Shown: positions 10,645 through 21,318 of the stretch, one piece after another
Layout of the letters: each line of letters starts with the position of its first letter
Position numbering within the stretch: the first letter of the stretch is position 1
Assembly (NCBI RefSeq): GCF_009730595.1
Contig: NZ_CP046276.1
Coordinates: forward strand, 558,001 to 622,000
Length of the DNA: 64,000 nucleotides
Direction: 5' to 3'
Source of the DNA: Spiroplasma tabanidicola
GTDB taxonomy: Bacteria; Bacillota_I; Bacilli_A; Mycoplasmatales; Mycoplasmataceae
Program-made: the position numbers and the translations under genes
Notes under the pieces: model-generated
The model's database searches: none
What the model was told of the DNA's origin: nothing
Seen by the model: only the letters and a program-made list of their open reading frames with translations

Positions 10645-11331
10645 ATGGCAGGTTTAGGAAAAAGTGGCGCATTAATAAATTTAGCAGCAGGAATTATATG
10701 TTTTGTATTTAGTTTTTTTTATATGTTATCAGAGAAATTAACAGCATTAATTATGCAACAAAATATTATAGAGTCTAAAATATATAAAATCGTTGGAGGC
10801 TTATTGTTTGTTGTATCATTAGTTTTAATAATATTATCAGCTTTAACAGCTGGGATGAATACTAATGGACTTAGAATAAGTTTGGGAGTTATCTCATTAT
10901 TATTAATATTTATATCTTGATTAGCCTTATTCTTTCCGGTTATATTACTTTTAATAGGGGGTATTTTAACTTTGTGTGGTAAAGATGATGAAAATCGATA
11001 TTTAAATAACTATAGAGACAGTTCGAATTTCATTGGATATCAAAGTGTAAATATTAATCATAATCTGAATTATCAACAAGGTTATGAAACAACACCAGCT
11101 ACAGTAAATGGATATGGATATAATAATTATCAAAACGGATATGATTATCAAAATACAAATAATTATCAAAACGGATATGATTATCAAAATACTTATTATT
11201 ATCAAAACGGAAACCAATATCCAAATCAATATCAAAATACAAAAGATGATCAATATACTTATGATTATCAAAACGGATATTACATTCAAAATCCAAATGA
11301 TAATAATAGCAATAACAACAATGGATATTAA
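10645..11331 (+). CDS. membrane protein with C-terminal YQNGYD repeats
   Basis: A 228-residue protein. The start is the second ATG (10645), six bases after GGAG; an in-frame ATG at 10633 has no ribosome site. Hydrophobic segments at about 8-28, 46-68 and 75-111 (probably two helices) are followed by a hydrophilic tail from residue 115. The tail is made almost only of Asn, Tyr, Gln, Asp and Gly, with repeated NYQNGYDYQNT units. With four helices, both ends would be inside the cell. The function is unknown; such Tyr/Asn/Gln tails are prone to self-association, which is inference. Confidence 0.8.
11126..11290 (+). repeat. short tandem repeat coding YQNGYDYQN
   Basis: Imperfect repeats built on aattatcaaaacggatat and gattatcaaaatac encode the Tyr/Asn/Gln tail. 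The phase follows codons, so it is a coding repeat that can expand or contract. Confidence 0.8.
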
Positions 11332-11375
11332 AAAAATATTTAAATAGGGAAACTGACTAAAAAAGGAAATTTATT

Positions 11376-13505
11376 ATGTTAAAAAAAATAAATAATTTTA
11401 CTCTTAAATCATTTTATGATTACAACGGTCCTGAAGAAAATTTTGACTTAAAAAATATAATTTTTGGATATAACGGGAAAGGGAAGACTTCATTAAGTTA
11501 TGGTATTGTTGAAGAATTTTTTAAAGATAATAATAAAAAAAATGAAAACATAAGATTTTTTAATAATAAATATGTTGAAGAAAACTTGTTAATAGAAGAA
11601 GAGCATAAAACACAAATTAAAAGTGTAGTTGCTAATTTTGGAAAAAAGTCTGTTGAAAATAGAAAAGAAATTTATAAGTTAAAAAATGACATAGTGGACA
11701 TAAAAAATTATGAGTTAGAAATCAATGAAATAGAAAAAAAAATTATTGATGAATATGAACAAATATTTAATAGAAAAAAAGGAAATACAAAAATATTAAA
11801 TCCTCATTATTTAAATGTCCAAGAATTATTTTCTAAATACGAAAAGCTTGTAGATGATGCAAAAAAAATAGAGAATAATTTGGAAGAATTATCGAAGATT
11901 ACCGGTGATAATAGTTTAGAAGATTTGTTAATTGAAAAAAAAGAAGTTCTATTTAATAAAATTTTACTTACAAAAGACGAAGATATTGAAAAAATGAAGA
12001 AAATTTTATTAAATAATTATGATAATTCTCATATCCCTTCTTCTGAAGTTGTTGATTGATTGAATGAAGGGTTAAAAATTCACAAAAACCATAAAATATG
12101 TGAGTTTTGTGGGAATAACATTAATTTAGAAAATATTAAAGTTAAAATTCAAAAATATAATAAAGATGAAAAACAAAAAGCTAACCAATTTTTAATTTCT
12201 TTTCGTAATAATTTAGAAAATTATATTGAACATATAAATAATTTCTTTTTGAATAATTATAAATCATATGAAAAATTATTTAATTTTGATTTGTCTAAAT
12301 ACTTTGAAAATTTTAATAAAATAGTTAATAACCTTTTAAGTTTTATTGATCTAATAAATAATAAGTTAAAAGAAATAACCAATATCATAAATGTAGATAC
12401 AGAAGAATTAAAAAAAGATTTAAATAATATTAACTCTAATATAGAAGATTTAAACAACTTAAAGAATAATGACATAAATAATTTGGAAAAAAAAATAAAT
12501 AAATTTAATATTTTATTAAAAGGTTCAATAGGTTTAGAATTAATTGTTAATCCACTAATAAAAGAAAAAAAAGATTTATTGATAGAAAAAATAAAAAATA
12601 TTGAAGAAATTAAAGAAAAAAATAATATTTTAAACAAAAAAATTAAAGAGTTAGAAAATAATCAATCTAATAAAATTGATTTTGCGGTTATTATTAATGA
12701 AATTTTAAACAATTTAGATGTTGGGATAAATTTAGAACTAACAAATAATAACTATACTTTAAAAAACACAAAAATGGATAAAGAGTTAGAGATAAATGAT
12801 ATAAGCGATGGGGAAAAAAACTTACTAGCAATCTTATATTTTTATATTGAATTATTTGAAGACATTAATCAAACTGAGGTTAAAAAAAATATTGAACTTG
12901 TTGTTATAGATGATCCAATATCTAGTGTGGATGATTTAAATAAAATGTATATTCTAAGTATTTTAAAAGAAATTTTATCATATCCAAATTATCAATTATT
13001 TATCTTAACTCATGTTTGAGATGATTTTTGTAATCTTTCTTACACATTCATGAGAGATGAAAAAGTTTCTCTATTTGAAGTGAAAAAAAGTAATAATAAA
13101 AGTTACGTTCAAATCATAAAAAATAAAAAAATAAAATTACCTTATAAATATGATTTTAAAGAGATATATGATTTTTCAAAAGAAAATGATATATCAAACT
13201 TATCAAAAAATAATTATTTTTATTATCCAAATGTAATGAGAAGAATTATAGAACATTTTTTAAGTTTTAAATATTCTGAAGAAGTACCAGCAAATTCAAA
13301 AAATTTTAATAAAATAAAAAAAATTTTGCTCTTTAAGTCTGATAACCCAAATGATAAAAAAAACCTTGAGGTATTATTAAATGTTTGCAATATTTATTCT
13401 CATAAATATCAAAGAAATCCTAATGAAATCTTATCATCAGCAAAATTTTTAATGAAAGTAATTAAAAATGTAGATGAAAATCATTTTAATGAAAATAAAC
13501 AATAG
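11376..13505 (+). CDS. AAA_13/RloC-like ATPase with zinc-hook CxxC
   Basis: A 709-residue SMC/RecF-like ABC ATPase. Walker A GYNGKGKTS is at residues 31-39. Long coiled-coil arms (about 50-220 and 290-430) flank CEFC (242-245), a typical single CxxC zinc hook. The signature SDGEKN is at 477-482 and Walker B VVIDDPISSVDD at 509-520. The C-terminal part has NVMRRIIEHFLSF and an IYSHKY stretch that recur in AAA_13 proteins such as RloC and PrrC. Those families are tRNA anticodon nucleases or related abortive-infection ATPases; I see no confirmed nuclease triad here, so nuclease activity is open. No partner gene is next to it. Confidence 0.85.
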
Positions 13506-13548
13506 TATATCTCTTAAATTATAGAAACTACTTTAAAACATTTTATGG

Positions 13549-13554
13549 TATAAT
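13549..13554 (+). promoter_or_regulatory. extended -10 of gene 13580
   Basis: TGG-TATAAT lies 25 bases before the ATG, and GAGGTG serves as the ribosome site. The -35 is weak, as expected for an extended -10 promoter. Confidence 0.55.
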
Positions 13555-13579
13555 CATAAATATTTAGAGGTGAATATTT

Positions 13580-13894
13580 ATGGCTAAAAAAAGATCTATT
13601 TATAATAAATCAAGACTATATTTAGAAATTGCATCTAATGGTCAAATTACTCATAAAGCTCATTATGATTATTTAAAAATAATTTTTAATACTTGTAGTG
13701 AAAAACATAAAAAGTTTTTTTATGATGCAAATATAGTTAATCATGATACTGGAAATTTAATTAAAAGAGATTTTATTGATCAAGATACAACTTATAAAAT
13801 TTTTACTCAATTTAACAATATTGGAATGTTAGAAAGAGCAGATGAAATAAATTATATTGATATCAATGATTTTGATTACAAAAAGAAATTTTAA
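13580..13894 (+). CDS. small conserved-looking unknown protein
   Basis: A 104-residue soluble protein, basic at the N-terminus (MAKKRSIYNKSR) and acidic at the end. It has a good promoter and Shine-Dalgarno and its own terminator. There are no Cys pairs, signal peptide or membrane segment. No family is recognised. The N-terminal part could bind nucleic acid, but this is only a charge argument. Confidence 0.75.
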   Translation: MAKKRSIYNKSRLYLEIASNGQITHKAHYDYLKIIFNTCSEKHKKFFYDANIVNHDTGNLIKRDFIDQDTTYKIFTQFNNIGMLERADEINYIDINDFDYKKKF

Positions 13895-13907
13895 TTTCTT
13901 TTTTTAT
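13880..13907 (+). terminator. intrinsic terminator overlapping a stop codon
   Basis: Stem AAAAGAAATT/AATTTCTTTT with a 2-base gap and T-run; the stop of gene 13580 is inside the stem. Confidence 0.6.
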
Positions 13908-13922
13908 TTGAAAGGATAACAT

Positions 13923-14438
13923 ATGAGAAAAATAAATATAATTTTATTTGAACCAGAAATTGCCAATAATGTTGGTGCTATTATGAGAACTTGTGCGTTA
14001 ACAAATGCAAAACTTCATTTAATTGAACCATTTGGTTTTATATTTGATAGAAGAAATTTTGCAAGAACAAGCGCTAATAATTTTGAAGGTTGTGAATATG
14101 TAAAATATGAAGATTGACAAGATTTTGTTGATAAAAATCCAAATGTAAACATTTTTTTTATGACAAGATATGGTAAAAAACCGATAAGTGATTTTAATTT
14201 CAAAGAAATAAACGATGAAGTATTTATAATGTTTGGAAAAGAATCAACTGGAATTGATAAAGAAATATTAAAAAATAATCTTTCAAGATGTTTTAGAATT
14301 CCTATGGTAGAAACAGGAAGAAGTTTAAATATTGCAAATTCTGTAGGTATAGCCACTTATGAAGTACTAAGACAATGAGATTATTTAGATTTAAGTAAAG
14401 TTGAAGTAGAAAAAGGAGAAGATTACTTGGAAAAATAG
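13923..14438 (+). CDS. trmL: tRNA (cytidine/uridine-34 2'-O)-methyltransferase, TrmL type
   Basis: A 171-residue SPOUT (SpoU) methyltransferase. Motifs: NIILFEPEIANNVGAIMRTC at the N-terminus, FIMFGKESTGIDKEIL in the middle, and the knot FRIPMVETGRSLNIANSVGI near the end. In TrmL the same set methylates the wobble base of tRNA-Leu using SAM. The size fits TrmL rather than the longer TrmH. Two UGA Trp codons are present. AAAGGAT precedes the ATG. Confidence 0.92.
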
Positions 14439-14486
14439 TTTTCTTTTTTTATTTCTATATAATAAATAACAAGGTGGGAAATAAAA

Positions 14487-15848
14487 ATGAAATTTAGTGA
14501 TTTTGGGTTTAAAAAGTTTATAAATGATGCTTTAGATGAAAAGGGATTTAAAGAGCCAACAAGTATACAAAAAAAGGTAATACCTTTATTAAAAAAGCAT
14601 AAAAGCGTTATTGCTCAATCTCACACTGGTACTGGAAAAACACATGCATTTTTATTACCAATTTTAAATAACTTAGATTATGAAGTAAATAAAGTACAAG
14701 CTTTAATAATAACCCCAACAAGAGAACTTGCAAGACAAATATTTGCAAATACAAAAGAAATGTTAAAACATAATAATAAAGCAACTGTTGCTTTTTTTGT
14801 TGGTGGAGAAGCTTTTGAAAAACAAGCATCTTCATTAAAAAATAAGCAACCAATGATTGTAATTGGAACACCAACCAAATTAAAAAGCCTATATGAAAGC
14901 AATCTATTACAATTAACAACAACAAACTATGTTGTAATCGATGAATGTGATATGATTTTTGATCTTGGTTTTATTGATGATCTTGATTATATGCTTGCAA
15001 AAATGAATAATGATACAAATATTAGTTTATTTTCAGCAACAATTGCAAATGGATTAAAACCATTTTTAACTAAGTATTTGTCAAAATCTATTTTCATTGA
15101 AAATATTGATAAAAAACCAACAAATGAAAATATTGAACACATTTTAATTTGAACTAAAAACAAAGAAAATAAAGAAGTTTTAAAATTAATTGTAGAATCA
15201 ATAAATCCTTATATTGTTATAGTTTTTGTTAATAAAAAAGATCAAGTAAAAGAAGTGATTGGTTGATTAAAAGATTTTGGTATAAAAAATATTGGAGAGC
15301 TTCATGGTGATTTAGATCCAAGACAAAGATCAATAATGCAAAAAAGAATTCAAAATATGGAATTTAGATGAATTGTTGCTAGCGATATTGCTGCTAGAGG
15401 AATTGATATTGATGGAGTAAGCCATGTAGTTTCAATTGATTTGCCAAAAGATTTAGAATATTATATTCATAGAAGTGGAAGAACAGGTAGAAATCAATAT
15501 TTAGGAAAAAGTTATGTTCTTTTTAACTCAACAAATCAACATCTAATTGATACTTTAAAATCTAAAAAAATAGAGTTTAAAAATATGAAATTAGCAAATA
15601 ATCAATTAGTTGATATCATTGAAAGAAAAAAAAATAAAGTTATAAATCCTAATAATCCAGGGGTTTTAGAAGAACAAAAAATAATAAATCGTTTTAAAAA
15701 ACAACCTATAAAACCTGGTTATAAGAAAAAAAGAAAATTAGAGATTGAAAAAGTTAAAAAAGATATAAGGAGAAAACACATTAAAGAGTCAATAGCAAAA
15801 ATTAAAAAAGCTAAGTATAAAAAAAGAAGAGAAGAGTTATTTGATTAA
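14487..15848 (+). CDS. DEAD-box RNA helicase
   Basis: A 453-residue helicase with all core motifs: Q-motif [13 protein letters not shown], motif [11 protein letters not shown], Ia [14 protein letters not shown] (variant of DEAD), III SAT, then the [12 protein letters not shown] and ARGIDIDGV regions and motif [11 protein letters not shown] lysine-rich tail (about 375-453) probably helps RNA binding. It resembles CshB-type helicases used in ribosome assembly and mRNA decay. The GGTGGGAA site precedes the ATG. Confidence 0.93.
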
Positions 15849-15871
15849 AAAATAGATTGGATTATAAAGTA

Positions 15872-17479
15872 ATGGGAATTTTGGTTAAAATATTTTTATC
15901 TTGATCGTGCTTATATACAAATGTTGTACCAACAACAAATTTTTTGGTTAAACAATTTGCAACTTCCGAAGAAACAAATGTTAAAGATGGTGATAATCAA
16001 AAAGTTGAATATAAATATAATAGTTTTTTAACTGATGACAAAATAAAAAGCACTAATATTACAGAAAACTGATTGATGTATTCAGGAAGAATTTTAAAAT
16101 ATTACTATGCAAACTATATAACTGGTTTAACTCAAAATATAGTTGGAGAAATTCAAGAAATATTAACTGTTAAAAAAGAAGAAAGTCCAACTGAATCAGA
16201 TACTCAAGAAGATAAAACAAGTAAATTAGAAAAAATAGAATTTTATAGAAGTTTATTTATTCAAAATCTAATTGGAAGTACTTTGAATATTAGTATATAT
16301 GGGGCTTCATCGGATAATGAGTTTTTTGCAGAAGCTTTTTCTAAATGATTGCAAACACCAAGAGAACTAATGAACAAAAGTTGATATATAACAAATAACT
16401 TCTTTTGTAATGTTTTACCAATGTTAATGAAAAATGGTGATACTTTACAAAATAAAACAAAAACTATCATAAATTGAATTAATGGTCAAAATAAATCAAA
16501 TGAATATGATATTTCATTAAAAAGTCCTTTAAGTAATACGATTGATTTACATTATCAAAACAGTAACATTGGGTGAAAGTCAAGTGTTAATGGAGTTAAC
16601 TATTTTGACCAAAGTATTTCAAAAATTATTCAACAATGTAAAATATTTGAACTTAAAGAAGATTCAAAATCAAAATTAAGATATTTATTAAATGATTGAA
16701 TGAACGATTCATTCACTCCAGCACCAGATATTTCAATCGCTTTATTTGAGAGCTTTAATTCTCAACACTTTGGAGATTTTAAAAGCTTAGATTCATATTT
16801 ACAAAATAGAACTATTGATGAAGCTGGTTATAGTACCGTTTGGTTTTCAAATATCTTGAGCTTCTTAAAAAAAGATTATGCACATAATTCAAAATTAGGA
16901 GATGATTATTTTGATTGAACAGATCAAAAAAAAGCAAGTTTTGAAAGTATTGTGACTCAGTTATTTAATTATTTATATTCAATCATCTCTAATGATGAAG
17001 GTTTATCAAACTTAATATCTGCATTTGTTGTAGCTGGAGATGAAAAATTAGTTGGAGATAAAAGTGACGGATTAGTTGCAGGATATACTTCAACAAGTTT
17101 TGTTAGAATGAGCAATAATAAATATTCTGTTAAAAGTTCTTATATTGTAATTTTGGCAAATGCTTTAACAATTAAAGACTATAATAGTGAATATTTATCT
17201 GGATTTTGATCTGCTCCAGATGAAATGCATGTTTTGGTTCATGAATTCGGACATGCACTTGACGGATATGGTGGTAAAGACGATTATTACCGAAGAACAA
17301 GTGAAGCAAATTCATCATATTATCCAGATTATTATGAAGGAAAATATGTTGGAGGATATGATAGCGTTAAAGTATCTGATTTAGAACTTTACTCAACATA
17401 TGCAATTGCAGCAATTGCATTATTTGCTACATTATGTTTCTTATATGGATCAAATCGTATTAAAAAAGCTAGAAAATAA
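15872..17479 (+). CDS. membrane-anchored lethal-factor-like zinc protease, permuted motifs
   Basis: About 535 residues. A hydrophobic N-terminus (MGILVKIFLSWSCLY, export signal or anchor) and a C-terminal membrane helix followed by a basic end (about 507-535) suggest an outside domain anchored in the membrane. HEFGHALDG at 457-465 is an HExxH zinc motif identical in style to anthrax lethal factor (ATLF, M34). YGASSDNEFFAEAF at 143-156 matches the other ATLF signature, with the Tyr and the third zinc ligand Glu (E150) at the same spacing of seven. In lethal factor this block lies after HEFGH; here it lies about 300 residues before. The start is uncertain: no Shine-Dalgarno is seen, and an in-frame TTG at 15857 is possible. 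Many UGA Trp codons. Substrate unknown. Confidence 0.75.
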
Positions 17480-17511
17480 AAAGCAATATATTAATATTGC
17501 TTTTGTTATTT
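17480..17511 (+). terminator. intrinsic terminator
   Basis: Stem AAAAGCAATAT/ATATTGCTTTT with a short loop, directly after the protease stop. Confidence 0.7.
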
Positions 17512-17565
17512 ATCAATGTTTTGTTTATAATAAGTCTAGCTGATAAAAAAGGGAGAAATATTTTT

Positions 17566-19119
17566 ATGGATATTACAGAAAGAATAAAAAAACTTATTGA
17601 AGCAATAAGTTATCAAGTTTATGAAAAAGAAGTCATTTTTAGACTTGCTATGCTTGCTTTATTAGGAGAAGAATCAATCTTCTTGTTAGGAAAACCAGGA
17701 ATTGCAAAATCATTGATTTCACGTAGGATGAAATTTGCAATTAGAGGAGGAACAAATTTTGAGTATTTGATGAGTAAATTCTCAACTCCTGAAGAAATTT
17801 ATGGACCAATTGATCTAAGACTTTTAAAAGAAGGTAAATATGTTAGAGTGGTTGATGGGTATTTGCCATCTTCTAACATTGGATTTTTAGATGAGATTTG
17901 AAAAGCTGGTCCAAGTATTCAAAATACGTTGCTAACAATCATTAATGAAAAAATCTTTAGAAATGGTGGAAAAGATATTAAAGTTCCATTGAAATTACTT
18001 ATATCAGCTTCTAACGAATTACCAGCTGAAGGTGAAGGTTTAGAAGCTTTATTTGACCGTTTCATTATTAGATTTATTGCTGAAGGTTTAAAAAATGAAA
18101 ATAACTTTGAACAACTTTTAGATGGAGAATCATCACTTGATGTTGAAGTTGATCCTAATTTACAAATCTCTCTTGAAGAACTTGAAATTTGAAAAAAACA
18201 ATCAAAACAAGTTAGAGTGAGTCGTAAGTGCTTAGATTTCATCCATTATTTTAGAAAAAAAATAATTTTAGATACAAATGGAGAAGCTTATATTTCGGAT
18301 AGACGTTGAAAAAAAATCTCTGGGTTAATGAAAACTAGTGCTTTTTATAATGGTAGAGGTGAAACGGATATTCCTGATTTATTTGTTATCCCATTTTGCA
18401 TTTGAGATAATGAAGAGCAAGAAAAAGAATATACAAATATCTTTTATAAAGCATTTTTAGAGCAATTTGGTTTAGAGTGAAGAAATGAAAAAAGAAACTT
18501 ATTAAACCAATTAGATACAATGAATGCTCAAATTGGACAAATTGAAGCTCAATTTTTAAGATTAACACCTTATGATTCGCCATTCAAAATGCAAATTAAA
18601 GGAACTTATTATTTAATTAATTTTACTGATGGACCAGAAGAATACCGTACTTGTTTTATTTCAGCAGCTGATTGAAATAAAATAAGTAATTTACCAAGTG
18701 AACCATTTGAAATTGATTTACATTTTGGACCAAATGTTAATAAATACAAAGGTACTCAAAAAATGCTTGTAAGAGCATACAAATCAGATCAAATTCTATT
18801 TGTAAATGAAAATAAAAAATATCAAATTCAAAATGATAATCCAATGGAATTTAATAACCAAATGATGACTATTGCTCAACAAGTTAGTCAACTTGAAGAA
18901 CAAGTAAAAGAAGTAAGTAAAAAAATGTTTAAAGAATACAAAAAATACACAAGTATGAATTGTTTATTCTTTGAAGAGGTTTATAAAGAAAAAATTGCAG
19001 AAGCATTTGATACAGTTAAAAAATCAAGTGCTCCACAACAAGACGAAAATGTTGATATAAATGATGGAATGAATGAAATCAATGAAGTTCCATATAGCGA
19101 ATTAGAAGTTGCGTATTAA
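17566..19119 (+). CDS. ravA: RavA-like MoxR AAA+ ATPase
   Basis: A 517-residue MoxR-family ATPase. Walker A GKPGIAKSL is at 42-50 (the RavA form, with Ala-Lys), the RavA-typical block FEYLMSKFSTPEEIYGP follows, then Walker B GFLDEIWKAGPS at 106-117 and sensor 1 ISASNELP. The second half holds the triple-helical and beta domain seen in RavA plus a charged tail. In known bacteria RavA works with the VWA protein ViaA as a chaperone-like pair for respiratory and membrane complexes. The ViaA gene is next, 40 bases downstream. GGGAG precedes the chosen ATG. Its target in a fermenting mollicute is unknown. Confidence 0.93.
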
Positions 19120-19159
19120 GCGCACTTTTTAATATTGTTAGAAAATAGTAGGTGAAAAT

Positions 19160-20845
19160 ATGGAATTTGATGATTTTGAACCAGTAAATGAGATTAAAAG
19201 AGAACTTGAAAAATTAAGACAAAGAGATCTACACAATAGTGATTTTGCTTTATTTAAAAAAGAGCATGAATATGCAGCAGAACAGTTGGATGACAAAATC
19301 AACAATTTTTATAGCGCTTCACATTTATCGACAATTAAACAAATTAAACTTCCTGAACCAATAAGAAAAGAAATTATTTATTATAACTATGTTTCTGAAA
19401 AATTTGACGAGGTTGATTTTGCAAAAAAATTAAACTTAATAAGACAAAAATTAATTGAATTTGATTCACCATTTGAAACTTATATTGATACAATGCAATG
19501 AAAAATTGACAATGGTTGATTTGAATTAAAAGGAAGAGATTGATTAACTGAATTTTTTAGAACTTGAACATTTATGTTAACTAAAAGAGTTTTAGACTAT
19601 CGTATGAAAACTGTTGAAGATTTAAGATATAACTATTTAGTTGAAATTTATAGTATTATTAAAAACTATGGAAAATATGCAAAAATCTATAAAACTATGT
19701 ATGATGTCTTTGGAAAAATAGCAGAAGTCGATGATGAATTAAGAAATCAAAATATTGAATCAATTTCTCGTTTTGCAGAGTTTTTATATAAAGATCCAAG
19801 TATTTTAAGAATTGCTGAGCTATTGGGTAGACTTAATGGTGAAGATGATTTGATGGAAATTAACATTACTGAACAAATTGTTACTTATCCTACAAAAGTA
19901 AAATTACCTTATAACCCTGAAGAATTGGTTGGAGTAACTATTTCAAAAGATATCGAAAGACTTTTACCAATGGAATTAGCCAATTTATTTGATCCAGAAC
20001 TTGAAATAGTATTTTATAAAAAATTTGTAGAATCTCAATTACAAGCTTTTTTATTTGAATCAAATGAAACTATTATAGAACATGAAGTTGAAGAAGTTGA
20101 ATATGAAGCTCCAATTCCTTTAGAACAAGGAAAATTTATAATTTGTATCGACACTTCTGGATCAATGGAAGGTTCAGGAGAATATATTGCAAAAGCATTA
20201 GCGATAGCTGTTGCAAAAGTTGCTTTAAAAGAACAAAGAGATTTGGTTTTTGTAAACTTTGCCAGTCAACATGTTGATGAATTTGAAATTAACGCAAGGC
20301 AGTTAAACATTCAAAAAATGTTAGAGTTTTTATCCAAATCATTTTATGGTAGAACTAATGCTAAACCCGCTTTTCAAAAAGTTGTTCAAAAAATGACAAC
20401 AGAAGAATTTAAAAGAGCAGATTTATTGATGATTTCTGATTTTATGATGGATGCTATTCCAGATGATACAAGAGTTCAAATAGCAGATTTAAAAGATAAT
20501 TATAATCGTTTTCATTCACTTGTTATTGGAACAATGCCGAATGTTGAAACTCAAGATATCTTTGATAATGTTATGTATTATGACCCAAATGATCCATTTG
20601 CAACAACTCAAATAGTTAAATCTTTAAATGAAACTTTAAGAGATTTAAGAGAATTAAAAGATGAAGAAGCAGCTTATCGTGATGAACAAATTGCTGAACT
20701 TAATAAAGTTAGAGATAAAAAACGTTTTAGAGATAAACATTTAGATTCTCCAAAAGCTAAAAAACTTGAAAAGAAAAAACAAAAAGAAAAAGAATTAATT
20801 GAAAAAAGAAACAAAATAATGGAAAGTAATAGTGAAGGAAATTAA
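19160..20845 (+). CDS. viaA: ViaA-like VWA-domain protein
   Basis: A 561-residue partner of RavA. The N-terminal helical half is followed by a C-terminal VWA domain with an intact MIDAS: DTSGS (331-335), a later Thr in GRTNAKPAF, and Asp in MISDFMMD. The extreme C-terminus (about 500-561) is a Lys/Glu-rich helix. Such proteins stimulate the RavA ATPase and hold the substrate. Three UGA Trp codons sit in one short stretch (residues about 113-135). The next gene begins 3 bases after the stop. Confidence 0.92.
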
Positions 20846-20848
20846 CAA

Positions 20849-21211
20849 ATGGAAGTTAGAGAAAGAGCTGATTTTATCATTTTATATTTTGACAAAAATG
20901 AAGATATTATTGTAGAACTTGAAAAAGTAGTTCGTGAATATATGATAATTGAAGCAAAAGTAACAGGTAGTGGTTATTTAAATAGATTAGAATATGGGGT
21001 TTTAACTCAATCAGATCCAATTTTTTTCTCCAAATATTTAGTTGATAAATTATTAACAGTTACAAATTTTCATGGCAGAATTTTAGAAAGAGAATTATCA
21101 TTAATGGTTAATGCAATTGATAGTGATAATGTTATTCATAGCGGAAAAGTCTTTTCGACAAATACAGAAATTGATTTAATTTTAACCTTAGAAGTTTTAA
21201 GAACAGAGTAA
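20849..21211 (+). CDS. PPC (DUF296)-domain protein
   Basis: A 120-residue protein with the layout of the PPC/DUF296 domain: an N-terminal strand after RERADFIILYF, a VTGSGYLNRLEYGVL strand-turn, and a C-terminal HSGKVFSTNTEIDLILTLEV segment in place of the usual GGHL..G. PPC domains form trimers, alone in bacteria and fused to AT-hooks in plants, where they bind partner proteins. Its position three bases after viaA suggests work with RavA/ViaA. The metal-binding His set of some PPC proteins is not obvious. Confidence 0.65.
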   Translation: MEVRERADFIILYFDKNEDIIVELEKVVREYMIIEAKVTGSGYLNRLEYGVLTQSDPIFFSKYLVDKLLTVTNFHGRILERELSLMVNAIDSDNVIHSGKVFSTNTEIDLILTLEVLRTE

Positions 21212-21318
21212 TTTTCATTTTAAAATTATTTTTAATTCCAAAAAATAGTTTTATAAGCGAGATTAATAAATTTAAATAAGTTAATATATAAATAGTACTT
21301 ATATAAAGAGGCGATTAA

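Noticed and set aside
11002-11347. Open frames on both strands in the YQNGYD repeat region
   Set aside because: They arise from the low-complexity repeat; only the frame linked to the upstream membrane domain has a start site and codon-phase repeats.
17187-17384. Alternative frame over the HEFGH region
   Set aside because: It is a shadow of the protease frame, with no ribosome site and no family features.
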